Shown in pieces: positions 6,903 to 14,098 of a stretch of 17,374 nucleotides of DNA (position 1 is the stretch's first letter; every line of letters begins with the position of its first letter). Below the pieces are notes generated by a model. It was not told the origin of the DNA. It searched no databases and saw only the letters and a list, made by a program, of their open reading frames with translations. This DNA is from CAZRDB01 sp964598695. GTDB lineage: Bacteria > Armatimonadota > Zipacnadia > UBA1398. The DNA lies in the NCBI GenBank assembly GCA_964598695.1, contig CAZRDB010000107.1, positions 1-17,374 of the forward strand, given 5' to 3'. The position numbers and the translations under genes are program-made.

Positions 6903-8378
6903 GTGCTGACAGCCCTGCCTCTGCTGCTCGCCTGCCTCGGCGCAGCCGTCGGCCAGCCTGCGGTCCCGGCTTCCGACCTGCTGCCATACTGGCAGCCCGG
7001 GCGCGGCCTCGGTCCGCTCAGCGTCACGTTCGAAACCGGTGCGGCCCCGGCCGGCGCTCCCTCCGAGGGCGCCCCCGAGGAGCAACTCGCCCGCATCGCG
7101 GAGCTGCTCGAGCAGGGCGGCGCCTCCCCCGGGCTGCTCCTGCTCCGTCGGGCGCAGATCGAGGAGCAGCTCGGCCGCACGGACGACGCGCGGCGCGATC
7201 TCACGGGAGCGCGGGAATCGCTGACCCGCGAGGTCCGCGAGCAGCCCGATGCGGTCTGGCTGCGGCTCGCGCTCGCCAAGCTGCTTCTGGCCGAGGAACA
7301 GGCCGAGGAGGCCCGGAAGCTTCTCCGCGAGGGGCTCGATCACGCGCCGGGCGCGGCGGCGCTCCTGATCACGCTCCTGCCCCTCGACCCGAACGCAACC
7401 GACCGGATCATGCCCTGCGAGGAGGGGCTTCGCCAGGCCCTGGCCGCCGACCCCACCGACCGTGAGGCGCTGTGCGGCCTCGCGACGACGGCGGGCCTGC
7501 GGATCTCGATGCAGCTCGACCCCGAACTGACGCAGCTCTGCAGCCTGGGCCACTACGCCGAACTGGAGTCGGAGCTGGGTCTCATCGCGGCTTTCCGGCG
7601 CCGCCACGAAGCCCTTCCCGACGACCCGATGGCGCGGCGCGACACCGCGCGCGCCTACGTGCTTCTCGGCAGCTTCGGGATGGGCGGAGGGGAGGATGCG
7701 CTCCTCGAGATCGCCCCCACTGGCGACCGTGCGCTCGCCGAGTTCCTCGAGCCCGTCGCGGGGCTGCTGGGCGACCTCACGCGGGAGCCCACGGGCGATC
7801 TCTCGAGCTTCGGAGCGCAGGTGCTCAGCCTCGGCGCCGCGGGCGATGTTGACGGCGTGCTCGGCGCCCTCCGCGCCGCGATCGCGGTCCACCCCCGGGA
7901 GCCCGCGTTGCGCGTCCGGCTGGCCGAGCTGCTGCTCGATCTGAAGGACGACATGGCCGGGGCGGAGGAGGTCACGCGGGTTGCCCGCGAGGAGTGCCCC
8001 TCGCCGGCCGTGACCGCGACGGGCGCGTGGATCGCCTTCCGCAAGGGCGACGACGCGGGATGCCGGAACACGGTCTACCTACTGCTCGACGCGCTTGGCC
8101 GGGGCGAGGGCGGCGAGGATGGCCCGGCGCTCTACCGGCGCTGCCTGCTGCTCCTCGCCGGGCTCGCCGTGCGCGAGGGCAAGCTGGAGGAGGCCCTCGG
8201 GCTGCTCGAGCACGCCGACAAGCAGGTCCCGAGCCCGTCGGTCAGCCTCGATCGAGCCCTGGTGCTGTATCTCACGGGGCAGGCGACCTCGGCACGCGAC
8301 CTGATCTGCGAAGTCGCGGGGGAGGACACGCGGAACCGGGTCTCGCGCCGACTCCTCGAGCACTTGTTCCCGCAGTAG
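6903..8378 (+). CDS. Exported TPR-like helical-repeat protein
   Basis: This predicted 491-residue protein has a hydrophobic N-terminus (MLTALPLLLACLGAAVGQP) that looks like a signal peptide without the usual positive residues. Cleavage near residue 17 is possible, and LLLAC could alternatively serve as a lipobox. The rest is rich in helical pairs of TPR character, for example VWLRLALAKLLLAEEQAEEARKLL, LRVRLAELLLDLKDDMAGAEEV and LLLLAGLAVREGKLEEALGLLEHA. Repeats occur across about 75-200 and 290-470, and TPRs usually scaffold protein contacts. The GTG start is supported by GGGAAGGA (about 6886-6893) 9 bp upstream. The gene follows the Cache lipoprotein by 51 bp and is likely its partner in one operon. 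Its stop lies 3 bp from the end of the convergent macro-domain gene, leaving no room for a terminator. The molecular role is unknown. Confidence 0.75.
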   Translation: MLTALPLLLACLGAAVGQPAVPASDLLPYWQPGRGLGPLSVTFETGAAPAGAPSEGAPEEQLARIAELLEQGGASPGLLLLRRAQIEEQLGRTDDARRDLTGARESLTREVREQPDAVWLRLALAKLLLAEEQAEEARKLLREGLDHAPGAAALLITLLPLDPNATDRIMPCEEGLRQALAADPTDREALCGLATTAGLRISMQLDPELTQLCSLGHYAELESELGLIAAFRRRHEALPDDPMARRDTARAYVLLGSFGMGGGEDALLEIAPTGDRALAEFLEPVAGLLGDLTREPTGDLSSFGAQVLSLGAAGDVDGVLGALRAAIAVHPREPALRVRLAELLLDLKDDMAGAEEVTRVAREECPSPAVTATGAWIAFRKGDDAGCRNTVYLLLDALGRGEGGEDGPALYRRCLLLLAGLAVREGKLEEALGLLEHADKQVPSPSVSLDRALVLYLTGQATSARDLICEVAGEDTRNRVSRRLLEHLFPQ

Positions 8379-8381
8379 CGC

Positions 8382-8936
8382 TCAGACGGTGTTGGCGTCG
8401 TCGAACGCCTGCGCGAACGCCTCGGTGGTGGGCGCATCGATGTTGCACAGCCGGACCAGACGCACCGATGGCGCGGGATCGCGTGCCAGGAAGTCGAGTG
8501 CCTCGCGCACGAGTGTGCGGGCGCAGATCTCCTTCGGGCAGCCGAAGATGCCGGAGCTGATGCCCGGCATCGCGACGGAGGAGAGCGCAAGCTCATCCGC
8601 CCTCTCGAACGCCGAGCGCGCCGCCGAGCCGAGAAGCTGCTCGGAGCCCGCGCGGCCCCAGACGGGGCCGACGGCATGGATGACATGCCGGCACGGCAAG
8701 CGGCCGGCCCCCGTCACCACCGCACCCCCCGTGGGACAAGGCGCCACCGCGTCCGATTCCTGCTGGATCGCTGGGCCGCCGGCATGGGCGATCGCCCCGG
8801 CCACTCCGCCCCCATGGGCGAGGCGCTCGTTGGCGGCGTTGACGATCGCGTCGACCGTCTCCTGTGTGAGGTCGCCCCGGACGATCTGGAGGCGAGCACC
8901 GGAGGGCAGGAGCCGCTCACGCACGACCTGGTTCAC
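8382..8936 (-). CDS. Macro-domain protein, putative ADP-ribose-derivative hydrolase
   Basis: This is a 184-residue single-domain macro protein. It carries the ADP-ribose-binding signatures RGDLTQE (Asp22), AIVNAANERLAHGGGVAGAI (Asn33/Asn36 and the Gly loop) and MPGISSGIFGCPKE, plus the helix-strand alternation of MacroD/YmdB-type proteins. Such enzymes bind ADP-ribose and remove O-acetyl or protein-linked ADP-ribose. The activity here is inferred. The frame stays open further upstream with an ATG at 8969. I prefer the GTG at 8936 because a near-perfect ribosome site, GGAGGTGA (8949-8942), precedes it by 5 bp, whereas no site precedes the ATG. It lies divergent to the GH20-like gene and convergent with the TPR gene. 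The family call is firm; the start is likely but not proven. Confidence 0.88.
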   Translation of the reverse strand: MNQVVRERLLPSGARLQIVRGDLTQETVDAIVNAANERLAHGGGVAGAIAHAGGPAIQQESDAVAPCPTGGAVVTGAGRLPCRHVIHAVGPVWGRAGSEQLLGSAARSAFERADELALSSVAMPGISSGIFGCPKEICARTLVREALDFLARDPAPSVRLVRLCNIDAPTTEAFAQAFDDANTV

Positions 8937-9020
8937 GGCGGTCACCTCCACGCGGTCTCTCCCCGCCATCGAGGCAGCATTCGCCCCAGCCGTTGCACCC
9001 ACCTCGCGCCGGGAGGGGGC

Positions 9021-11315
9021 GTGGTGGCGGTGCTGACGCTGGTCCTCGCCCTCCAGCTCGTGGGCAACGGCTTCGAGTCCGATCTCGACCGCGGCGCGGC
9101 GAGCCTCTCCGAGCAGGCAGAGTGGGTTGCACCGCTGGTCTGGCAACCCGTGACGCTCACGATCGCGACCGGCAACGCGCGGCAGGTCACGGTGGAGGTG
9201 CGCGTCGACTCTCCCGGCGGCGCCGTCTGGGTCGACGGCCTCTCTTCACCCACGCTGCCGGTCGTGAACGGGTCGTTCAGCGAGCCCTCACCGGCCGGAT
9301 GGGAGCCCTCGCACGGGGCGGTGCTGGAGATCCTACCCGGCGGCGATGTCGGCGGCCTCGCGGCCCGTGTCTCCGGCTCCACCGAGGGGGTTGGTCTCCG
9401 GCAGTCGCTGCCGTGCGAACCTCTCACCGTGGTCGAGGCGACGCTCGTGCTCGCCGTGGAGGGTCCCGACGATCGCGCCTCGGTGGTGCTCCGCGCCGGG
9501 AGCAGACCGGGTCTCGAGGCGGTCGCGGCCGCCACGCTCGTGCCCGTCCTGCCTCCGAGCCGGGTGGGGCGCTGGGTCGCCCTACTCCGACCCGGCGCCC
9601 GGCTGACCGTCGCCCTGCCCGAGGGCCCCGCCGCGCTGGGCGTCGAGCTGGACGCCCGGGGCTCGGCCACCTCGGCATTGCGCTGTGCCGTGCGGGAGAT
9701 CGGAGGCGCTCTCATCGCCGAGGAGGAGCTGGCCGTGGGTGCGGGGTGGGAGCGTCTGGTGTTGGCACAGGCCGCTCGGGAGGCCGGCGGCCCCGTGACC
9801 GTGGAGATCGAGGCGCGCGGCGGGCCGCTCCAGGTCGACAACGTCTCGGTCGTCGCCCCCGAGGTCCCGTTCGGTACCGCCGCGGCGTGGGCGGGCGGGC
9901 GCTTCGTTCCTGACGGCCCGCTGCTGCTGACGGGCGAGCGGAGCCTGATGGGGGGCCATGTGCTGGAACCCCTGCGCGCCTTGAGCGCCGCCCTGATGGC
10001 GGGGCGGTCCGGCACGGGGGAGCCGATCGAGATCCCCCTGGTTCTCGACGAGATGCTGGCCGAGGAGGCCTACGCGATCCGGTGCGGCGCCGACGGCCTG
10101 ACGCTCGTCGCGAGCAGTCCTCACGGCGCGCGGTACGCCCTCCTCGAGGCGATCGGCCGGACGGTCCCCGCCGTGGGCGACGGCCGGGCCGGCGTGCTCT
10201 GTGGCGCGGTCACCCACGAGCCGACCGTCCCCTGGCGCGGCCTGCGCCTCGGGCCGGAGGACGCGGCATCGGAGCTGGAGCGGGCCTCGGCGCTGCGGCT
10301 CAACGCCGTCTGTCTGGATCCCCCCAATACGGGCGACTTCCTCGCCCAGGGGCGCGCGATGGCCGAGAGCTGCCGCGAGGCCCGGGCGCGCGATCTCGAG
10401 CCCGTCCCCGTGCTCCGTCTCTGGGGCGCCTCGGCGCTGTCCGACAGTCCGTACCTCGCCGAGGGGAGCCACGTGGAAGACGAGGCGGTCCGGCTCGACG
10501 GCGACGGCCGCGCGACGCTCTCACGGCCCAACGTGCTCTGCGGCCCCGGCCGGGGGCTGGTCGTGCGCGAGGCGACCACCGGCGCGATCTACGAGCCCGA
10601 GTTCGACTACGTGATCCTCCCCGGCGAGGTGCGCTTCTCGCCCGGAGTGGGCTTCGCGCCGGACGCCGAGCCGTGGCTGGTGGAGCGAGCGCCTGGTGGG
10701 GCGATGCGCGAGGGCGCCCGCCTGCTCGTCTCGTACGATGTCGGTCCGGCCGAGGAGCCCGGCCTCGCGACCTGCCCGGGCCTCGTGCAGGCGGGAGAGG
10801 CCCTGGCGGACCAGCTCCGCCGGCTCCGCGCACTGACCGAGTGCCGCTGGCTCCGGCTCGACCCGGGACCGGTTCCGCCCCAGGCCGGGGACGGGCCCTG
10901 CCGCGGAACGGGCCGGGCGGCCTCGCGCCTGCGCCGCGAGAGGATCCGGCAGCTCGCGCTGGTGGCGGCCGAGGGGATGGAGCCGGTCCGTGTGCTCGTT
11001 CCCGCCGCCGCCTGGCGGGAGGAGGGCGACACGGACCCTGCCCCGTGGGAGTGGCTCCCGGCAAATGCGGTCGTGCTCGTCGACGCCGGTCTGCGCCCTC
11101 CGGCCGAGTTGGCGGGGCTCCTCGCCGAGCTGTGCGCCACGCCGGGGCGTGCCTGGGCCGTCTCGGTGGGAGACGCGCCGGGCGTGGTCGAGGCCTGGGC
11201 GGCCGAGGCGGAGCGGGCACGCCGCGCCGGATCGCCGTGCCTCGGGCTGCTGGCCTCTTCGGAGGGCGGGCGGCCGGCCCCCGCGCTGGAGGTCTCCCGG
11301 GCGACCTGGCGGTGA
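9021..11315 (+). CDS. Exported GH20-like glycosidase homolog lacking the catalytic Asp-Glu motif
   Basis: This predicted protein of about 764 residues has an N-terminal hydrophobic segment (VVAVLTLVLALQLVG) acting as a signal or anchor. Residues about 40-290 form beta-rich modules like CBM4/9 jelly rolls (VVNGSFSEPSPAGWE; ending PLQVDNVSVVAPEV). Residues about 335-395 match the non-catalytic domain 2 of family 20 hexosaminidases (AYAIRCGADGLTLVASSPHG then ARYALLEAI). VPWRGLRLGPEDA follows at the expected start of the (beta/alpha)8 barrel. The barrel-like part contains an inserted beta module (about 500-573, EPEFDYVILPG to ARLLVSYD). No H-x-GGDE motif is visible, so hydrolysis by the normal substrate-assisted mechanism is unlikely. 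GGGAGGGGG (9011-9019) supports the GTG at 9021 or the adjacent in-frame GTG at 9024. It ends 6 bp from the convergent lipoprotein gene. Carbohydrate binding is inferred. Confidence 0.72.
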   Translation: MVAVLTLVLALQLVGNGFESDLDRGAASLSEQAEWVAPLVWQPVTLTIATGNARQVTVEVRVDSPGGAVWVDGLSSPTLPVVNGSFSEPSPAGWEPSHGAVLEILPGGDVGGLAARVSGSTEGVGLRQSLPCEPLTVVEATLVLAVEGPDDRASVVLRAGSRPGLEAVAAATLVPVLPPSRVGRWVALLRPGARLTVALPEGPAALGVELDARGSATSALRCAVREIGGALIAEEELAVGAGWERLVLAQAAREAGGPVTVEIEARGGPLQVDNVSVVAPEVPFGTAAAWAGGRFVPDGPLLLTGERSLMGGHVLEPLRALSAALMAGRSGTGEPIEIPLVLDEMLAEEAYAIRCGADGLTLVASSPHGARYALLEAIGRTVPAVGDGRAGVLCGAVTHEPTVPWRGLRLGPEDAASELERASALRLNAVCLDPPNTGDFLAQGRAMAESCREARARDLEPVPVLRLWGASALSDSPYLAEGSHVEDEAVRLDGDGRATLSRPNVLCGPGRGLVVREATTGAIYEPEFDYVILPGEVRFSPGVGFAPDAEPWLVERAPGGAMREGARLLVSYDVGPAEEPGLATCPGLVQAGEALADQLRRLRALTECRWLRLDPGPVPPQAGDGPCRGTGRAASRLRRERIRQLALVAAEGMEPVRVLVPAAAWREEGDTDPAPWEWLPANAVVLVDAGLRPPAELAGLLAELCATPGRAWAVSVGDAPGVVEAWAAEAERARRAGSPCLGLLASSEGGRPAPALEVSRATWR

Positions 11316-11321
11316 GCGGGG

Positions 11322-11912
11322 CTACCGCGTGCCGCGCGTCTCGTTCACGGTGACGGTGACGCGCTTCTCGACCTCCGCGACCTGCACCGTCGCCATCGAT
11401 CCCTCTTCTCCGGCCCGCTCGAACAGCGTGACTCGCGTGCGGCTGCGGATGCTCGGGATCGACCTGCGCTCCCAGCCCGCGCCCAGCGTGCTCTCGTACC
11501 ATGCGACGATCCGATCGAACGGCTCGCTCGCGTCGAACACCTGGCTGACGCGTTCGGTCGTCTCGGTGTCGCGGGCGGCCGTGGCGACACCGGCCGGCGT
11601 GAGGCTTGGGTGGAGCGGCACCGCCCCGCTCAGCGCGGCGCGGGGCTCGACCGGGACCGCCGGCTCGCCCGCGGGGGGCAGCGCGGCCTCGGCCGGCCTC
11701 TCGCCGGGCGCGATGTGGTCCACGGGTGGAGGAGCCGTCATGCGCTCATCGGCCGCGGTTGCCGGGCGGCGGGCAGGCTCTCGGCGTGCGGCGGCGGGCG
11801 CGTCGTCGGCCACGGCGCCGCCCAGCGCCATCTCGGGCCCGCCGGCGCCCGACCGACAGCCCGGCAGCGCGAGCCCCACACACAGCAACAGGACGCTCGC
11901 CCACCCACGCAC
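11322..11912 (-). CDS. Small lipoprotein of unknown function
   Basis: This predicted 196-residue lipoprotein has an N-terminal hydrophobic stretch ending in LALPGC, with lipidated Cys19. A long Ala/Pro/Glu-rich, probably disordered linker (about 25-110) is followed by a small folded C-terminal domain, FDRIVAWYESTLGAGWE then TRVTLFERAGEE and KRVTVTVNE. That pattern is seen in small envelope proteins that end in an alpha-beta-beta unit, but I do not recognise a named family. The frame permits a GTG at 11921, but GGGAGG (11926-11921) overlaps that codon and lies 8 bp from the GTG at 11910-11912, so the latter start is chosen. It is divergent from the TPR gene across a gap that holds a 16-bp palindrome. 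Confidence 0.72.
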   Translation of the reverse strand: MRGWASVLLLCVGLALPGCRSGAGGPEMALGGAVADDAPAAARREPARRPATAADERMTAPPPVDHIAPGERPAEAALPPAGEPAVPVEPRAALSGAVPLHPSLTPAGVATAARDTETTERVSQVFDASEPFDRIVAWYESTLGAGWERRSIPSIRSRTRVTLFERAGEEGSMATVQVAEVEKRVTVTVNETRGTR

Positions 11913-11954
11913 CGCGCGCACCTCCCGTCCCCCCGCCGTTCGCCGCGCGCGCGA

Positions 11955-11970
11955 GCGCCCGATCGGGCGC
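11955..11970. promoter_or_regulatory. 16-bp perfect palindrome in a divergent intergenic region
   Basis: GCGCCCGATCGGGCGC is perfectly self-complementary. It sits in the 140-bp gap between the divergent lipoprotein and TPR genes, about 43 bp from one start and 83 bp from the other. The position suits an operator shared by both genes. The nearby AT-richer patch (about 11998-12030) is the likeliest place for the plus-strand promoter, but no good -35/-10 pair is evident. Confidence 0.4.
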
Positions 11971-12052
11971 CGGCCGCGGGGATCCCGCCGGGAGGAGAAA
12001 CGTCAAACCGCACAGTAACCAATGGTATCCGATCGGCCCGGGAGGCGTACCG

Positions 12053-13591
12053 ATGCGATCCGTGACCCCCTGCTCGGCGCTGGTGGCCCTGCTGCTGCTC
12101 GTGACGAGCACGGCCCTCGCACAGCAACCGACAGGCTCGGCAGTGGCAACTCCCCCCAGTTCGGCCCGGGTCTGCGCTCTGCCCTTCACCGGGGCGCCGA
12201 CGACGGCCCCGGATCTGGGCTATCGCTTCTGGGTCGGCCTCGTCGACCAGCTCGCCGCCCAGCCCGAGATCACCTCCGTCCGCAACGGCGTGCTCGCCGT
12301 GGTGGCCGGAGAGACCAAGAAGGCCTGCGCCGACCTCACGGACGCCGATCTCGGCGCGATCACGTCGGTCGCCGTGGTCGGCGGCAAGCCGAGCGCCCCC
12401 GTCGACTGGATCCTCACGGGGCGGCTGTCGGTCGAGGGCGATGGCTCGGTGATCGCCATCGGCGTCGGCTACCGCCGGTCGGACAAGTCGATCGTGCGCA
12501 CCCCACGCTATCGCATCGGCCCGGGCGAGGAGTCGAAGGCCGTCGCAGAGATGGCCGCGTACATGATGCGCTTCGTCACCGCCGCGGCCGTGCAGCCCGT
12601 CCCGCCCCGCCAGCCCTCGGTCGAGCAGTCGATCGCCGCGATGGCGCGGAGCCTCGATGAGCAGACGCGGACGGGTCTGGCCGGTGACGAGATCGTGGGC
12701 AGCGTGGCCACCTTCCTCGACGGCGTGGCGGCTCCCGCCGCGTTCCCGACCCTCGAGGACGTGCTGCGCGGCGTCCTGGTCGGCAAGCCCGACCACGTCG
12801 GCGGCATCGTCCAACTCGGCAGGCTCCACCTGCTGCGCGGCGCTCCGTCCGATGCCCAGGCGGCGTTCACCCGCGCGCTCGAGACCGCGAAGAACGCGCC
12901 CGAGGCGTACGATCTCTGCGCCTACGCCTGCCTGCGCGCGAAGCAGCTCGACGTCGCGCTCGCCTACGCCAACGCCGGCGTGGCGACCGCTCCCACCCAC
13001 CCCTCGCTGAACAACACGCTCGGGCTGATCCACATGGCGAAGCAGCAGCCCGCCGACGCTGAGGCGGCCTTCCGGAGGGCGGTCCAGGGGGATCCGACGG
13101 GCACGACGGGCACGTCGGCCCGGCTCAACCTCGCCGTGCTGCTCCTGAGCACCGGCCGAGCCGACAACGCGCTCGAGGTGCTCAACGAGGCGCTGGCGGT
13201 CGCGCCCGACAACCCCGACCTCCACTACAACCGCGGCCTCGCGCTGCACGTCGTCGGGCGGCGCGACAGCGCGCCGGAGAAGCTCGCCGAGGCCCGCCAG
13301 GAGTACGAGAAGACCATCTCGCTTGATCCCTCGCACCCGAAGGCCCACTGCAACCTCGGCGTGCTGCTCGAGGCCGAGGGGCAGCAGGCGGAGGCGATCG
13401 CGGCCTACCAGAAGGCTCTCGAGCTGGATCCGGCCTTCGTCACGGCGGGACGCAACCTCGCGAGCGCCTACGAGCGCCTTGGCGACAAGGCCGCGGCCGC
13501 CGCGGCATGGCGCGCCGTCGCCGCCATGCCGGGGGTCAGCGCGGAGGATGCGCGACAGGCCCAGGACCGGGCCAACCAGCTCGGGGGGTAG
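12053..13591 (+). CDS. Exported TPR-repeat protein with TolB/CsgG-like N-terminal domain
   Basis: This 512-residue protein has a clear Sec signal peptide (MRSVTPCSALVALLLLVTST then ALA-QQ, cleavage near 23). Residues about 38-180 form an alpha/beta domain (ARVCALPFTG, VDWILTGRLSVEGDGSVIAI) reminiscent of the TolB N-terminal/CsgG-like fold found before TPRs in many envelope proteins. That likeness is tentative. From about 260 to 490 there are at least five TPR units, for example AEAAFRRAVQGDP, RLNLAVLLLSTGRADNALEVL, DNPDLHYNRGLALHVVGRRD and AHCNLGVLLEAEGQQAEAIA then AYQKALELDP. GGAGG (12041-12045) lies 7 bp before the ATG, deciding the start inside a longer open frame. The gene ends at a strong hairpin terminator. 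It probably works as a periplasmic scaffold; its partners are unknown. Confidence 0.82.
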   Translation: MRSVTPCSALVALLLLVTSTALAQQPTGSAVATPPSSARVCALPFTGAPTTAPDLGYRFWVGLVDQLAAQPEITSVRNGVLAVVAGETKKACADLTDADLGAITSVAVVGGKPSAPVDWILTGRLSVEGDGSVIAIGVGYRRSDKSIVRTPRYRIGPGEESKAVAEMAAYMMRFVTAAAVQPVPPRQPSVEQSIAAMARSLDEQTRTGLAGDEIVGSVATFLDGVAAPAAFPTLEDVLRGVLVGKPDHVGGIVQLGRLHLLRGAPSDAQAAFTRALETAKNAPEAYDLCAYACLRAKQLDVALAYANAGVATAPTHPSLNNTLGLIHMAKQQPADAEAAFRRAVQGDPTGTTGTSARLNLAVLLLSTGRADNALEVLNEALAVAPDNPDLHYNRGLALHVVGRRDSAPEKLAEARQEYEKTISLDPSHPKAHCNLGVLLEAEGQQAEAIAAYQKALELDPAFVTAGRNLASAYERLGDKAAAAAAWRAVAAMPGVSAEDARQAQDRANQLGG

Positions 13592-13619
13592 TGGGGCCAA
13601 CGAGGTGGCTTGATGTGCG

Positions 13620-13650
13620 ACGCGGCGGAGCCGAAGGCCCCGCCGCGTTT
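13620..13650 (+). terminator. Strong intrinsic-type terminator between convergent genes
   Basis: ACGCGGCGG (13620-13628) pairs perfectly with CCGCCGCGT (13640-13648). The stem extends inward by GCC/GGC around a GAA loop after one mismatch, and TTT follows at 13648-13650. It lies 28 bp past the stop of the TPR gene and 28 bp past the end of the minus-strand nifU-like gene, so it can serve both directions. The T-tract is short, as is common in very GC-rich genomes. Confidence 0.7.
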
Positions 13651-13678
13651 CGCGTGTGTGCGACCGACCCTGGGCGCG

Positions 13679-13909
13679 TTACTCGGTCACCTGCTCGACC
13701 TCGGTGACGCCCTCGACCTGCGCCTTGAGCTGCCGTTCGACGAAGTTGCGCAGCGTGACCTGAGCGTGCGGGCACCCGTGGCAGGCGCCCTTGAGGCGCA
13801 CGCGGACCTTGCCCGTCGCCTCGTCGAGGTCGACCAGCTCGATGTCGCCGCCGTCCATGCGGAGTCCCTCGGCAACCGTCGCCAGGGCCGCCAGAACCTG
13901 GTCCTTCAT
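13679..13909 (-). CDS. NifU C-terminal-domain Fe-S scaffold/carrier protein
   Basis: This 76-residue protein consists of a single NifU-like C-terminal (Nfu) domain. VAEGLRMDGGDIELVDLDE is followed by VRVRLKGACHGCPHAQVTL, with the CxxC cluster ligands C43 and C46, and a final amphipathic helix. Such proteins hold a [4Fe-4S] cluster, usually at a dimer interface, and deliver it to client enzymes. Stand-alone versions of 70-100 residues are common. AGGTGGAG a few bases before the ATG at 13909 fixes the start; the open frame continues far upstream but only as antisense to the desulfurase gene. It is transcribed divergently from the cysteine desulfurase gene 189 bp away, which fits a role in Fe-S assembly. 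A possible minus-strand promoter lies upstream. Confidence 0.92.
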   Translation of the reverse strand: MKDQVLAALATVAEGLRMDGGDIELVDLDEATGKVRVRLKGACHGCPHAQVTLRNFVERQLKAQVEGVTEVEQVTE

Positions 13910-13962
13910 CCAAAGCTCCACCTCTCGGGCCCGCGGATGGGGGCCGTACCACTGTCTCAGTG

Positions 13963-13992
13963 TAGGCGATCGCCGCCCCGCCCCGCAATGCG
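13963..13992 (-). promoter_or_regulatory. Possible promoter of the nifU-like gene
   Basis: On the minus strand a TACACT element lies 18 bp downstream of TTGCGG. An inverted repeat, CACTG-tct-CAGTG (13950-13962), overlaps the downstream edge, and the palindrome GGCGATCGCC lies in the spacer. The hexamer matches are weak (3-4 of 6), so this is tentative; the inverted repeat next to the -10 is the more notable element. Confidence 0.28.
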
Positions 13993-14098
13993 GGCGTGCG
14001 AGCAGGAGGAGGCGGCGCGACGCGGAAAGTGCCTGCTCGCCAGACGGCCGAACGAGAGCCGCGCGGCGCCGCGCCGCCGCCACGAGGGGAGCCGCACG

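Noticed and set aside
5421..7892. Upstream extension of the minus-strand metallopeptidase frame, making a 1635-residue protein
   Set aside because: The stop-free antisense frame is a consequence of high GC. A strong ribosome site and signal peptide start at 5420, and the extension runs antisense to the Cache and TPR genes.
8676..9020. N-terminal extension of the GH20-like protein from an ATG at 8676
   Set aside because: It runs antisense through the macro domain and lacks sense. A ribosome site plus a hydrophobic signal segment begin at 9021.
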